A DNA stretch of 64,000 bases, taken from Symbiodinium natans. Lineage: Eukaryota > Sar > Dinophyceae > Suessiales > Symbiodiniaceae. The DNA lies in the NCBI GenBank assembly GCA_905221605.1, contig CAJNDS010002771.1, forward strand, positions 1 through 64,000, read 5' to 3'. Of this stretch, positions 41,040 to 52,399 are shown in pieces. The notes below the pieces were generated by a model. The model saw only the letters and a program-made list of their open reading frames with translations. It had not been told where the DNA came from and made no database searches. Within the stretch, counting starts at the first letter, position 1. Each line of letters begins with the position of its first letter. The position numbers and the translations under genes were made by a program.

Positions 41040-43409
41040 TCAAGGCGAAGGAGTACGCATTTTTTTGCGAAACTCCTCGGTTCGCCTGTCCCGCCGTGGA
41101 CGCCTGGCTTTGAGAGTCTTGGGGCCCCTTGCAATGGGGTGCAGATTCAAGCTGCCTAACACGGATTTGTAAAAGAAAGCCTGCTCGCTGCAGCTACTGT
41201 GCACAAGATGTGGATGTTCATCCACGACACGGCCCGTGCTAAGCACATACATCACAGTGTACTTGTAGAACAATTTTTTATGCATGGAAAAGGACCACTG
41301 CCTTGGGTTTCCCAAAGCAGTGCGAAAAGCAGCTTCACCATCTTCATACAAAGAACAAAGTGCCAAGTCCAACCGCTGCACCATGTCCCTTTTCTTGTTC
41401 TTGGCATACTCCAATTTGTACTTTGGCATAACGATGACTGAAGTAATGTCCACCGTCCGACAGTCTACCATGATGCGGCCCGCAGTCTCGTACTTGAGAA
41501 AGGTGTTTGCGTCACCTTGCGGCATACACTACTGCACTGTTTTAACCAAGCACCAACACTGCTTTTAGGAACACAACACATGCCGCATGCCTTCCTTATC
41601 TCGCCACTGCTGCATCAAGTCCAACGTGAGCCGGTGGGATTGGGTTCCTTCATCATCTTGCTCGGACTTTAACCTTTTCGCACTGTACGCAAGTGACTCA
41701 GGAGGCTCCTCGATCTGAAAGCATGCTTTGGCATACTGTCCTCCGCGCACCAGAGTCTGCAGGGTCACGGCTGTTTCACGCACCAATTGGCTGACATCCT
41801 GGTGTCGGAAGCCTTTCTTGAAAAGACCTTTGATCGAACGCCAAGCCCGCTCTTGGGAATTCGACACATAAGTGCCGTAACCCGGGCACACTTGACCGAG
41901 ACCACTCTGCCAATCTGCGCTCCACCACAAGCCTTTCTTCTGCAAGACCCACTTCTCCAAGTAATCCGCGAATTTCTCCTCAAACAAACCTACAAGCTCC
42001 GCTGCGTTACCCCAAGGCAGCTTTCCCAGCAGCAGCCTTCTGGTCTATCAACCCAGCGCTATCAAGATCGAAAAAAATAGTCTCTGAAGCCAGCTCAAGA
42101 GATCGAAACCATGTCAAACACACACAGACACACACACACACACAGCGCGCTGTCCTGATTCCAGTCTTCGGGGTCACGCAGCCTTCGCAACGTGTCTTCC
42201 CAGATGACATGGAACTGTAATGGATGTGCGATTTTCGCGCTGAACTGGATGATTTCCGTTATCTCCAGTGTCAACTCTGAGTCAACTTTTTTTTTTTGTC
42301 CCTGTGCGCTTGACGTCTTTCTTTATGTGTTCTAAGTCCCGGTGCAAAGTAGCGTCTGGAAAGCATGCACTTGTCGCATTGATGGCACCGCCTGCACCAT
42401 CCATGACCACATTCGTCACCAGTTTCTTCCAATCCAAACCCGAAGCTTCCAATAGCTTCTGGAAAGATCGACATAAGAGTGCATAACACGGTTCATCTTC
42501 CTTGTCACACACAGCACAAACTACCGGCCAGAATCGATTGCGCACCACTCCGCCAACCTGGTGCAAGACGACCAGTCCGAGGCTAGCTAACACAAGATCC
42601 TGCACATTGGTCTTGAATGTGGCATCCATGACGAGCACACACCGATCCTGTGTGCCAAGGTAGGCAATCACGGCATCCAAGTTCTCTTGCTCGTAAAACA
42701 AGACCCGAACCGTTTCTTCTGAAACCAGAGGTGTCTCTTCCGTGTGAAGCACAGCGACTGGCAAGGGTGGGTTCTGGCAAAAAGCTCGAAATGTGGAAAC
42801 AAACTTGCCGTCATAGGATTTGGCCCCTTCCAAATGTCGGTGTCTGACACCATCTAAAGCTCGATCACTTGGAATGTGCTCCGCGGGAATTCCCAGCTCT
42901 GTCATAGCCTTCTTCGCCTGTTTTGCTGGAAGGTGGCGTCCAAACTGGTGCTTATTCAAATGCTGCTCGACCTCTGCAATGACCTTCCCGTCGTGCTTGC
43001 GACCCTCCCGAACGGATCTTTCAACACGCAAGTAAAAGACTTCCTCATCCAAATCAAGCAAGTCTGGTGGAAGTGCGGAACCTTAGCACTCTCCGACATC
43101 GCTTCCCAAGAATTTTGAGACCGACTTCCCAAACAACAACAAAGTTTTTTTTGTTGCCAAACTGCCTTCTTCCTTGTTGCTCACCAAGGAAAACCGGAAC
43201 TTCATGGAGCATGCTTCGTGCCTGTGACAGTAACCAATCTGCGTCGTCTTCTTCTTCAATTGAGAAGATACGAAGCGAAGTTTGGCTTCCTTTTCCTTTT
43301 CGCTCCACCTCTTACAGCATTCCAACAATCCTTCGCGTGGTTGTACTGGCAGCAACGAATCGAAGTACCACACTTGCTCTTGTTTTGGAGGCATGCCGGA
43401 TTGACTCAC
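41040..43409 (-). CDS. Mutator-like (MULE) transposase, with frame breaks
   Basis: Transposase of a DNA element. Part 1 (43,409-43,083) has GYCHRHEACSMKFRF, a possible zinc-binding DNA-binding head. Part 2 (43,061-42,282) has the MULE core: CVLVMDATFKTN (first Asp), LVVLHQVGGVVRNRFWPVV, then VVMDGAGGAINA (second Asp) and TLHRDLEHIKKDV. Frame is lost at an A11 run (about 42,288-42,298) and again near a CA tract (42,119-42,143), or an intron lies here. Part 3 (41,987-41,565) has YVSNSQERAWRSIKGLF with the probable catalytic Glu. Part 4 (41,525-41,040) is the C-terminal tail, ending in basic residues. No SWIM zinc finger was noticed. All three catalytic acids are visible. The frame breaks may be introns or decay. 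Confidence 0.72.
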
Positions 43410-43519
43410 TGCTTTCCGTCTATCTCAAGTCCAAGAGCAAGAAAATCCCGCAAATACAAGCCAAATGCAAGCCAAAAAACTCACCAAAAGCCAAACACAA
43501 ACGCAAATGCAATAGAAGC

Positions 43520-43830
43520 TCAGTCCCCCCAAAATCCCGCTTGCTTACAGTCCCCCCAAAATCCCGCTTGCTTCTCTGCGAAACTTCTCATGGAGCACAG
43601 TCCCCCGATGCTTCTCTGTGCGAAAATCTGATAAAAGCACAATTCCCCAAAAAATCCATCCCTTTTCTGTGCGAAACTTCTCATAGAAGCACAATCCCCC
43701 CAAAAACCGCTGCTTCTCTGTGCGAAAATTCTCGGAGAAGCACAGTTCAAATGCGCTTTGCTGTGCAAGTGACACGATTTCTGGTCTTCCAAAACCCCCC
43801 TGCTTCTCTGTGCAAATTTTCTTGACCCCA
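43520..43830. repeat. Tandem repeat of AATCCCCC and TTCTCTGTGCGAAA units
   Basis: About five imperfect units of roughly 55 bp, each with CCCCAAAA, GCTTCTCTGTGCGAAA and AGAAGCACA. AGAAGC and GCTTCT can pair, so units may fold. Confidence 0.8.
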
Positions 43831-44370
43831 AAACTCTGACTCTAAAACTCTGACCCAAAACTCTGCCCCAAAACACTCTGACCACGAAACTCTAACCCAA
43901 AACTCTAAATCCAAAACTCTGACCCCAAAACCTCACCCAAAACTCTGCTTCAAAACCTCTAACCCCAAAAACTTAACCAAAACTCTGCCCCAAAACTCTG
44001 GCTCCAAAACTCTTACCCCAAAACTCTGACTCCACTAACCCAAAAAAATCTGACCTCCAAAAACTCTGACTCTGGAAGTTTGAGTTTTCAGAGTTAGAGT
44101 TTTGGAGTTAGGTTAGAGTTTTCAGGTAAGATTTTTTCAGAGTAAAGTCAAGTTTTGGAGACAGAGTTTTGTCAAAGCTTGAAACTCTGACTCCAAAAAC
44201 TATAACTTTAAAATCTGACCGCTCCAACTCAAAAAATCTAACCCAAAAAATCTGACTCTTAGACTCTAACTCCAAAACTCTGAACTCCAAAACTCAAAAC
44301 TCCAACTCTAACTCCAAACTCACCCAAAACTTTGACTCCAAACCCCAAAACCTCTAAATCCAAGAATCTG
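43831..44370. repeat. Degenerate CCAAAACTCTGA repeat with an inverted block
   Basis: Units of ACCCCAAAACTCTG with many variants. At about 44,070-44,172 the orientation flips to CAGAGTTTTGG, then returns. It resembles a diverged derivative of the telomere-like repeat. Confidence 0.85.
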
Positions 44371-44730
44371 ATTGTTGCAAGATCCACTGTGGAAACAAAC
44401 ACACTTGTCCAATCTTATCAATTGCCTTGAAACATCCAAAAAAATCCAACAAAAAAATTCTTAGTTTCAAAAAAAAATGAAGAAACTCTAAAAAAACTAA
44501 GTCTGACGCGTTTGGTTCTTGAAGCCAAAAAGTCAGAATTCTTCAATTTTCAATTTTCTGGTTTCTTTAAATTGTACAATCCATCATTTTTGTGTTGAAA
44601 GTTGTCTTAATTTGATTTCTTTGCTGTTTTTCAAAGCTCTTTACCGGAATGCTTCTGGATTTTACAAGAGGTATTTGGCAGAAATGGGTGATAAAATTGG
44701 CTGGGGCTGCGCCCCCAGACCCCTGCTTGC
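44371..44730. other. AT-rich unique sequence
   Basis: No ORF with recognised features; A and T runs. Confidence 0.5.
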
Positions 44731-44810
44731 TTTTGAAAGTAAGTGTTTGCAGCGTCAGATCCGAGCGTTGCCGCTCGGATCTGACGGTGCAAACACTTAC
44801 TTTTCAAAAG
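44731..44810. repeat. Near-perfect foldback at insertion end
   Basis: Left arm CTTTTGAAAGTAAGTGTTTG onward and right arm ...CAAACACTTACTTTTCAAAAG pair over about 37 bp with one mismatch and one extra T, around a GTTGCCG centre. It ends exactly at the 7-bp target duplication. Confidence 0.88.
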
Positions 44811-45370
44811 CGTGGACGACCTCCTGCTCTCGCTGCTGCACAGCCGCGCCCCCCCAGCAACTGGCCTTCGTCGTGGCTACCTTTCGCTAGTAGGAGCGCC
44901 CATCAGCTGGAAGAAGGCCGCCTTTGGGCCCAGCATCACTTGGTGCGGTTGATTTTGCTGCAACACAAACGAGTTTCTTGCAAGGAGCTCGAGGCCTGCC
45001 TGGGCCTACTGATGTGGGCAACAAGCATTAGCTCGCACCTCCGCTGCTTTACAGCCCCGATATACTCAGACCTGCGCAGCCCGCCTGGCACATGCTACCC
45101 GGTGCCCCCCAGAAGCTGGTCACAGTTCCTCTGGTGCCTCGACGCCTCCTGCAAGATCGTCAGGGATGCCTCATGCCTCCAACTCCCTCTGCAAGCCCGA
45201 GTCATTGAGGTCCGGGGGAAGTCCGTGCCAAAACCGACATATGGCCCATACCAGCCGCCGACAAGACGATCTGGGTCCGCATCGCAGACCCCTCGGCCTT
45301 GGAAATCACATTGCGCAATGAAAGCAAAGCCGCCATACATTGGCTCGCCCAATGTTTGCTTCGGGTTTTT
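44811..45370 (+). pseudogene. Reverse transcriptase/RNase H remnant, C-terminal part
   Basis: Resumes at VDDLLLSLLHS, the second half of the RT catalytic box, then GAPISWKKA. After a frame change follow LLQHKRVSCKELEACLGLLM and ATSISSHLRCFTAPIYSDLR (thumb and connection), FLWCLDASCK, VIEVRGKS and finally IHWLAQ. This is collinear with 62,110-62,750. It breaks off before the RNase H core. It pairs with 38,985-39,331 as one disrupted gene. Confidence 0.6.
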
Positions 45371-46560
45371 CTTTCCCGTGTGTTTTGTCACGCATGAATC
45401 ATGGCTAATGCCCATAGCCAGCTGAAGCTCTTTGGCTCTTCAGCTGGCCCTGACCTAACCTGTAGGTGGGGTCTAGCAGATTTTGTTTTGTTCGTTGAGG
45501 CCCTCTACGCCCCTAGTGCTTTCTAGTGGCTCTCAGGCCTTTTTTAATTTTGGAGGATCGCCTCGCGCCATGGCCTACAGGATGCCTATGCCTCTTGCGC
45601 AGGCTATGGCGAGCCGCCGGACGACTACGTCTGCGCTCGGCCTCAACAGGTTTTCTAGTGCGAGCAACGTCGAGCTCTTTTTTGAGCCGCCTACCACAAT
45701 GAGCCCAGAGGTTTCCGGCTGCCTCAGGAGCCACGAGACTCTCCGCGCCTCTTGGTGCGCTTACTGCAATGAGCCCAGAACTACTCTCAGCGCTCTTGAT
45801 GCCGTTGCGCCCAACTCGGAAGCTACAAGATTATTTGCGCCTCTTGGTGCCTCGGAATACCCACCACTCGCAATGTGGTGCGGGCAAGCCTTCGACCCCG
45901 AAGACCTAACTCTACCGGCCAGACTCGCCGAACATGCACCTGCCTACGCCCACGAGCCGTTGGTCAGAGCTTCACTGCATAGCGGCGCAGCCATTCTGCT
46001 CAACTTGCAGATCAGCCGAACATGCACCTGCCTACGCCTACGCCCACGAGCTGTGCGACCACTTGGTCATAGCTTCACTGCAGAGTGACACAGCCCACTT
46101 TTACGTGCAGACGTGTGTGTGCCTTCCTGACCTGCCCCTTTTAGGCGGGGTCAAGCTGAGCTGTTTACAAAGGGCCTCCTTCATAGCCAGGCTCAACTCC
46201 ATGCAGCCCTAAATAGCTTACGCCAAGCCCACCTAGCCATCGCCACACATTTCCCTGCCTGCAGGCGCACAAGTCACGTGCTTCACACTGCCTATGCCCT
46301 GTCAAGTGCGAGAAGCCACACACGCCTACCCCTTTCCTTGCTACAATTAATACCCTGCTGGTGCCTCTGCTTTTCAATGGATGGGGAGACATGCCCAGAA
46401 TGTATTCCCACCCAAGGACGTTGAAGCAGCCACCAAGATTTGCCCGAAAACGCGCCTGCAATATGGCCTCCGGCCACGGAGCATCCGCACGTCCTCGCCC
46501 CCTCCAGGGGCGAGAAGTCTCCTATGCCTAGGCCTTAAAAGGCAATATCACGGAGCATCC
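45371..46560. other. No supported gene; short repeats
   Basis: Repeated phrases such as GCGCCTCTTGG and ACATGCACCTGCCTACGCC (45,934 and 46,021) occur. Near 46,480-46,590 a 45-bp phrase (CGGAGCATCC, CGTCCTCGCCCCCTCC) is repeated. A 37-bp phrase beginning GGGGCGAGAAGTC, with CCTATGCCTAGGCCTT, recurs at 52,356. Confidence 0.45.
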
Positions 46561-46599
46561 ACACGTCCTCGCCCCCTCCAGGGGCGAGGAAGATAGGTC

Positions 46600-46890
46600 T
46601 AAAAAGTAGCCCCCTATCATAGACCCTATAGAGACCCCTATGGTTTTGGGATAGGGTCCTATTCCCTGAGCCTTCCCCGTCCGTGGTGGGACCCTATACA
46701 TAGGACCTGTCCGTTTATGCATAGACACCTATGCATAGGCCCTATGCCTTTTCCAATAGACCCCTATGCATAGACCCTATCCCTACCTATACCACCCCCC
46801 TATGCGGCATAGACCCCTGTCCATTTTTGATAGGCCCCTACCCCCCTCCGGATAGACCCTATCCACAAACCCATAGACCCCTATGGTAAC
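46600..46890. repeat. ATAGACCCCTAT palindromic repeat array, left
   Basis: Units such as CCCTATGCATAGACCCC and its near-palindromic variants, about 20-25 bp each. They form the left border of the telomere-like block. Confidence 0.85.
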
Positions 46891-46909
46891 AAATGTATCA
46901 CTTGTGCTC

Positions 46910-47084
46910 GAGAGTTTAGGGTGTAGGGTTTTTGTAGGGTTTTGGGGGGGTTCAGAGTTTTGGGGTTTTTAGGGTTTAGGATTTCTTGTTCAGGCCTCAG
47001 AGCTTTTTAGGCTTTAGGGGTTTTCGGGTTTCGGGATTAGGGAGGGTTTCGGGTTTTTTGGGTTCTAGGGGGTTTTTAGGGCTT
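46910..47084. repeat. Degenerate TTTAGGG telomere-like repeat
   Basis: TTTAGGG-derived units such as GTTTTTAGGG and GGTTTCGGG; degenerate. Confidence 0.85.
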
Positions 47085-48405
47085 ACTGTGGAGGTCACGT
47101 GATGCGTCCTACGTTTCTTGTGATTTTTTAGGTCCTGAAACTGCACTTCAAGTGATGAGACATACGCAGCATTGTTCTTTGATCGCCTCGACAAGTGTCG
47201 TCAGAAAAGGATCAACGCTTTCTAGAGACAGGCGGATCATAAGGTTGACATTTCGCTGTTCAATGCTGGAAAGTTATTTGACAGGTAGCGACTTGCTCCC
47301 ACCTCCACCCATGCAACCGAAGCCCCAGTCTACTGCCAACATTGAACAGCAGATTGTCAACTTTATGATTTTGCGGCGACGGGCATAACCTGTCGGTTGA
47401 CACTTCAACAAGAACAACACCACTCTTGGCAAAATAACACAGCGGTTATGCATCGAAGCAAAAGCTGCACGAAAACCGCCACTCTTAGAGCGTGAACGCG
47501 CGAGACCACGAGCTTCGACGCATACGACGAAACTGCGGGGATTCCACCAGTTCACAATAGATTGCCAAAAACCAGACCCGGAAACCGAAAATCGTAGAGT
47601 TGGACCCTTTTTAAAGAACTAATAATAAGTGTTTTAAAAAAGGTCCAACTTTACGATTTTCGGCTTCCGAGTCTGTTTTTTGGCAATCTACTTTGCAACT
47701 GTCGCTTTCCCACAGGCTTCGCACACGGGGCTTTGCTTCCCGCCTCACCCGGCTGCATCACAGCCTGCCCACGGTCTTTGATCGACCTGACTGGGCATCA
47801 CTGGGCTGCAGCATACCCGGGCTTTTTTGCTTCCCACCTCACCCAAAAAAACAAGGGCTGCAACCCCTCTCCGGGCTCCTTTCCCTCCCGCGCCCAAAAT
47901 TCTAAGGCTGCAGCACCGCCTCCCCGGCTGTTTGCTTCCCACCTCACCCAAAATCTAAGGCTGCAGCACGGCTCTTTACTTCCCACCTCAATCAAGAGTG
48001 CAGCACGGCCCGGGCTCTTTGCATCCCACCTCGGGCCTCGGGCACTAGGGCTACAACGTGAGACACTTCCCAGCACGAAGAACACAAAATGAAGCGCCCC
48101 GGGACCCCGGAGCTTCGACATGTATCTCGGCAGAACTTTTACGGCAAAACAACTAAAAGAATGTTCTTTATCAGCCTGATTCCACCCTTACCAACTGCAA
48201 ATTGCACTCGGACGCCACACTGGCGCACAATCTGCACGTTGCGCACACGCAGGTGGACTGCTACGCAACCAAAAAATTGGCTGGCAGAGGCCTGCACGTT
48301 CCAGACATGCTCGAAAACGCAACACCACGTGGCCAGTCACACGGATCCATTTCAGGGTCCGAAAAATTACAGAAAACATAGGACACGTCAGATGACCTCC
48401 ACAGT
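47085..48405. mobile_element. 1,321-bp TIR element, copy 1
   Basis: Ends ACTGTGGAGGTCA and TGACCTCCACAGT are inverted; similarity extends imperfectly for about 50 bp. TTA at both borders could be a 3-bp duplication, as in PIF/Harbinger elements. It contains the hairpin at 47,558-47,690 and CTGCAGCA-rich sequence, and no transposase. It is nearly identical to copy 2. Confidence 0.8.
47558..47690. repeat. Foldback inside TIR element copy 1
   Basis: TAGATTGCCAAAAAC and its complement enclose arms of about 55 bp with few mismatches around a short AT loop. Confidence 0.85.
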
Positions 48406-48897
48406 TAGGAGTCAGAGAAACTTCCGGTTCCAAATGAGACTTTGCCGCACGTTCTTCTGCTATTCTTCGAAATTTTAAGGGAGACTGGCAAGACGTAGAT
48501 CGGAACTGATCAAGAGGCTTATTTGTTTTGCTCACAACGACCGGCTGTGTAAAGCAGATCTGGCTTCTGCCCGCGAAAAAAAAGGCGCAAGCGGGCCCAG
48601 AAATGGCTCCTAAATCTGGGCCCCAATTTGGGGCTCCAAACTGGGTGACCTTGTGCCTTCAGAAAAGAAATCCACAGCCCAGGGCCCATTTTCGGTGCCC
48701 GGAATACAGCTGCTTTTTTGGAACCTGCTTAAGTTCAAAAAATGCTGCAGTCAACTCACACAAGAACAAGATATTCTGTCTCGACTGTTTGGATCAAGAA
48801 AACAAAAACGCCGTCGATTGTGTGGCTTGCCAGACTGATCTTTGGCTGGCATCCAAGACAAAGCAGTTTTGCAGCGTTCACGTAAGATTTTTCTCGC
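48406..48897. other. Spacer between the two TIR elements
   Basis: About 490 bp of non-telomeric sequence with no supported ORF. It is present only once. Confidence 0.6.
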
Positions 48898-50218
48898 ACT
48901 GTGGAGGTCACGTGATGCGTCCTACGTTTCTTGTGATTTTTTAGGTCCTGAAACTGCACTTCAAGTGATGAGACATACGCAGCATTGTTCTTTGATCGCC
49001 TCGACAAGTGTCGTCAGAAAAGGATCAACGCTTTCTAGAGACAGGCGGATCATAAGGTTGACATTTCGCTGTTCAATGCTGGAAAGTTATTTGACAGGTA
49101 GCGACTTGCTCCCACCTCCACCCATGCAACCGAAGCCCCAGTCTACTGCCAACATTGAACAGCAGATTGTCAACTTTATGATTTTGCGGCGACGGGCATA
49201 ACCTGTCGGTTGACACTTCAACAAGAACAACACCACTCTTGGCAAAATAACACAGCGGTTATGCATCGAAGCAAAAGCTGCACGAAAACCGCCACTCTTA
49301 GAGCGTGAACGCGCGAGACCACGAGCTTCGACGCATACGACGAAACTGCGGGGATTCCACCAGTTCACAATAGATTGCCAAAAACCAGACCCGGAAACCG
49401 AAAATCGTAGAGTTGGACCCTTTTTAAAGAACTAATAATAAGTGTTTTAAAAAAGGTCCAACTTTACGATTTTCGGCTTCCGAGTCTGTTTTTTGGCAAT
49501 CTACTTTGCAACTGTCGCTTTCCCACAGGCTTCGCACACGGGGCTTTGCTTCCCGCCTCACCCGGCTGCATCACAGCCTGCCCACGGTCTTTGATCGACC
49601 TGACTGGGCATCACTGGGCTGCAGCATACCCGGGCTTTTTTGCTTCCCACCTCACCCAAAAAAACAAGGGCTGCAACCCCTCTCCGGGCTCCTTTCCCTC
49701 CCGCGCCCAAAATTCTAAGGCTGCAGCACCGCCTCCCCGGCTGTTTGCTTCCCACCTCACCCAAAATCTAAGGCTGCAGCACGGCTCTTTACTTCCCACC
49801 TCAATCAAGAGTGCAGCACGGCCCGGGCTCTTTGCATCCCACCTCGGGCCTCGGGCACTAGGGCTACAACGTGAGACACTTCCCAGCACGAAGAACACAA
49901 AATGAAGCGCCCCGGGACCCCGGAGCTTCGACATGTATCTCGGCAGAACTTTTACGGCAAAACAACTAAAAGAATGTTCTTTATCAGCCTGATTCCACCC
50001 TTACCAACTGCAAATTGCACTCGGACGCCACACTGGCGCACAATCTGCATGTTGCGCACACGCAGGTGGACTGCTACGCAACCAAAAAATTGGCTGGCAG
50101 AGGCCTGCACGTTCCAGACATGCTCGAAAACGCAACACCACGTGGCCAGTCACACGGATCCATTTCAGGGTCCGAAAAATTACAGAAAACATAGGACACG
50201 TCAGATGACCTCCACAGT
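48898..50218. mobile_element. 1,321-bp TIR element, copy 2
   Basis: Offset 1,813 bp from copy 1, same length; I noticed a single difference (C to T near 50,048). It has the same foldback at 49,371-49,503. No TTA duplication at its ends (GCA left, TAC right). Confidence 0.85.
49371..49503. repeat. Foldback inside TIR element copy 2
   Basis: Same as 47,558-47,690, offset 1,813 bp. Confidence 0.85.
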
Positions 50219-52065
50219 ACAGATTTTTAGGGTTTAGGGTTTTTTGGGGTTTAGGGTACAGGGATTCTTCCCCGCATGATGGGTTCGAAAAAGAATTAAG
50301 CGGGGGGGGTTGGGGGGGGCGCAGCCCCCCCCCATTTGACACACACACTGCTCGCATGATGGGCTTGAAAAAACATACCTCTGTTTAGGTTTTTAGGACT
50401 TAAAGATTCTTAGGGTTTGGGTTTTTTTGGGGTTTAGGGTTTAGGGATTTTTACCCCCCCCCCCCTTCCCATTTGCAAACACCACTCGCATGATGGGTTC
50501 GAAAAAGAATTAAGCGGGGGTTTGGGGGGGGGGCGCAACCCCCCCCCATTTGCACACAGAATGCTCGCATGATGGGCTTGAAAAAACATGCCTATGCTTA
50601 GGGTTTTTTTGGGTTTAGGGTTTTCGGGGTTTGAAGTTGAGGGTTTTTTAGGGTTTAGGGCAAGGGGTTCTAAGGGTGTAGGGCTTATAGGGTTCCGAGG
50701 TTTGTACGGTTTAGGGTTTAGGGTTTTTAGGGTTTAGGGTTTAGGGTTTTCAGGGTTTAGGGCTTAGGGTTTTTTAAGGGTTGAGGGCTGAGGGGTTTTT
50801 AGGGTTTAGGGTTCTTAAGGGTTTAGGGCTTAGGGATTTTTTCTGGGCATAAGGCTGGGTTTAGGGTTTAGGGTTTAGGGTTTAGGGTTTAGGGTTTAGG
50901 GTGTGCAGGAAGAGTGGCTCGCTGGTGCTAAAAGCACCCGGGCCGCTCGCCCTGCGCCGCTATGATGCCCCACCCCAACCCCCCTGCTTATTCTCATTTA
51001 GGGTTTAGGGTTCTACCCCCCAACCCCCCTAACAAGGGGGGCCCTTGTTCTCAGCCAGATGGGCAGCAAAAACGTCGGGGGTAGCAGAGGCCTCGACCGG
51101 CCCCTGCCGGGCTGCCTGGAGGGTCTCCAAGAGGCGACCCCCGTAGCCGATGGTCGTCGATTTGGGGTAATACTATATAGCTACGCTATTGTCGTGTATG
51201 ACGCAGTTAAGTCCAGGCCGCAAGGGCATGCCAGGGAGGCTTTACCCTCCCTGGCCCGCAGATTCGTCCTCGGTTCAGGGCTTAGCCCTGCCCGGAAGGC
51301 TCGGGCGCCCATGCATATGGTCAGCGGCGCCCTCGCCAGTTTAGGGTTTAGGGTTTAAGGTTTAGGGTTGGGTTTAGGGTTTAGGGTTTAGGGTTTAGGG
51401 TTTAGGGTTTAGGGTTTAGGGTTTAGGGTTTAGGGTTTAGGGTTTAGGGTTTAGGGTTTAGGGTTTAGGGTTTGGGGTTTCGGGTTTCGGGTTTAGGGTT
51501 TAGGGTCTAGGGTTTAGGGTCTAGGGTTTAGGGCTTATTGGGTTTCGGGGTTTTTATGGTTTAGGGTTGTTTAGGGTTTAGGGTTTAGGGTTTAGGGTTT
51601 AGGGTTTAGGGTTTAGGTTCAGGGTTTAGGGTTTAGGGTTTAGGGACAGGTTTTTAGGGTTTAGGGCTGGATTTAGGTTTTACGGTATTTTAGGGATTAG
51701 GGTTTCTTAGGGGTTCTTTAGGGTTTAGGTTTTTTTTTGGGTTTAGGGCTGGATTTAGGGTTCAGGGTTTTTAGGGATTAGGGTTTCTTTTTGGGTTTCG
51801 GGATTAGGGTTTTTTAGGGCTCAGGCTTAGGGCTTAGGGTTTAGGGTGTAGGGACTCAGGGTTTAGGGTTTACAGTTTTTTTTGGGATTAGGTTTCTTAG
51901 GGTTCTTTAGGGTTTAGGTTTTTTTGGGGTTTAGGGCTGGATTTAGGGTTTAGGGTTTTTAGGGATTAGGGTTTCTTTTTGGGTTTCGGGATTAGGGTTT
52001 TTTTGGGCTCAGGCTTAGGGCTTAGGGTTTAGGGTGTAGGGACTCAGGGTTTAGGGTATAGTTGT
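50219..52065. repeat. Interstitial TTTAGGG telomere-like block
   Basis: 1.85 kb of TTTAGGG repeats, from perfect runs (about 51,340-51,470, 51,570-51,640) to degenerate ones. Interruptions: a CATGATGGG(T/C)T unit with G and C runs repeated at 50,275-50,590, and a unique 51,050-51,335 segment. The block is inside the window, with sequence on both sides, so it is not a chromosome end. Confidence 0.93.
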
Positions 52066-52069
52066 GAGG

Positions 52070-52350
52070 CGACGAAGGAAGGGACGGATAGGGCCCTATC
52101 GGAAAGGGATAGGGGTCTATGCCACGGATAGGGGTCTAGGTCCGGGCGACAGCCCCCTATATATAGACCCCTATCCTTTCCGGACAGGGGCCTATGCATA
52201 GGTACCTATCCACATCGGGGAGACCCCTGGGGATAGGGGTCTATCGCCTGGGGGTAGGGGGGTACGGATAGGGACCTATCCTGATTGCGATAGACCCCTA
52301 TCCAATAGGTACCTATCCAAAACAGATAGGCGGCTACTTTTTGAACTCAT
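52070..52350. repeat. ATAGACCCCTAT palindromic repeat array, right
   Basis: Same family as 46,600-46,890, dominated by GATAGGGGTCTAT units. It closes the telomere-like block on the right. It is followed by GGGGCGAGAAGTCCCCTATG, also found near 46,507. Confidence 0.85.
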
Positions 52351-52399
52351 ACTCGGGGCGAGAAGTCCCCTATGCCTAGGCCTTTATAGGCTGCCAGCG

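Larger units (their letters stand above)
39332..44810. mobile_element. 5.5-kb insertion carrying a MULE transposase, 7-bp target duplication
   Basis: CGTGGAC occurs at 39,325-39,331 and again at 44,811-44,817, and the reverse transcriptase resumes in register after the second copy. So 39,332-44,810 is inserted DNA. The right end is a foldback of about 38-bp arms (44,731-44,810). The first 18 bases of the left end (CGTTGCCGCTCGGATCTG) recur in the centre of that foldback at 44,766, suggesting the left end has lost half of its hairpin. The cargo includes CCCTAAA repeats, a minisatellite and a Mutator-like transposase. Whether all cargo moved as one unit is not certain. Confidence 0.55.

Noticed and set aside
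50219-52065. Chromosome end (true telomere)
   Set aside because: Non-telomeric sequence continues for 12 kb on the right, and repeats of both orientations occur within the window.
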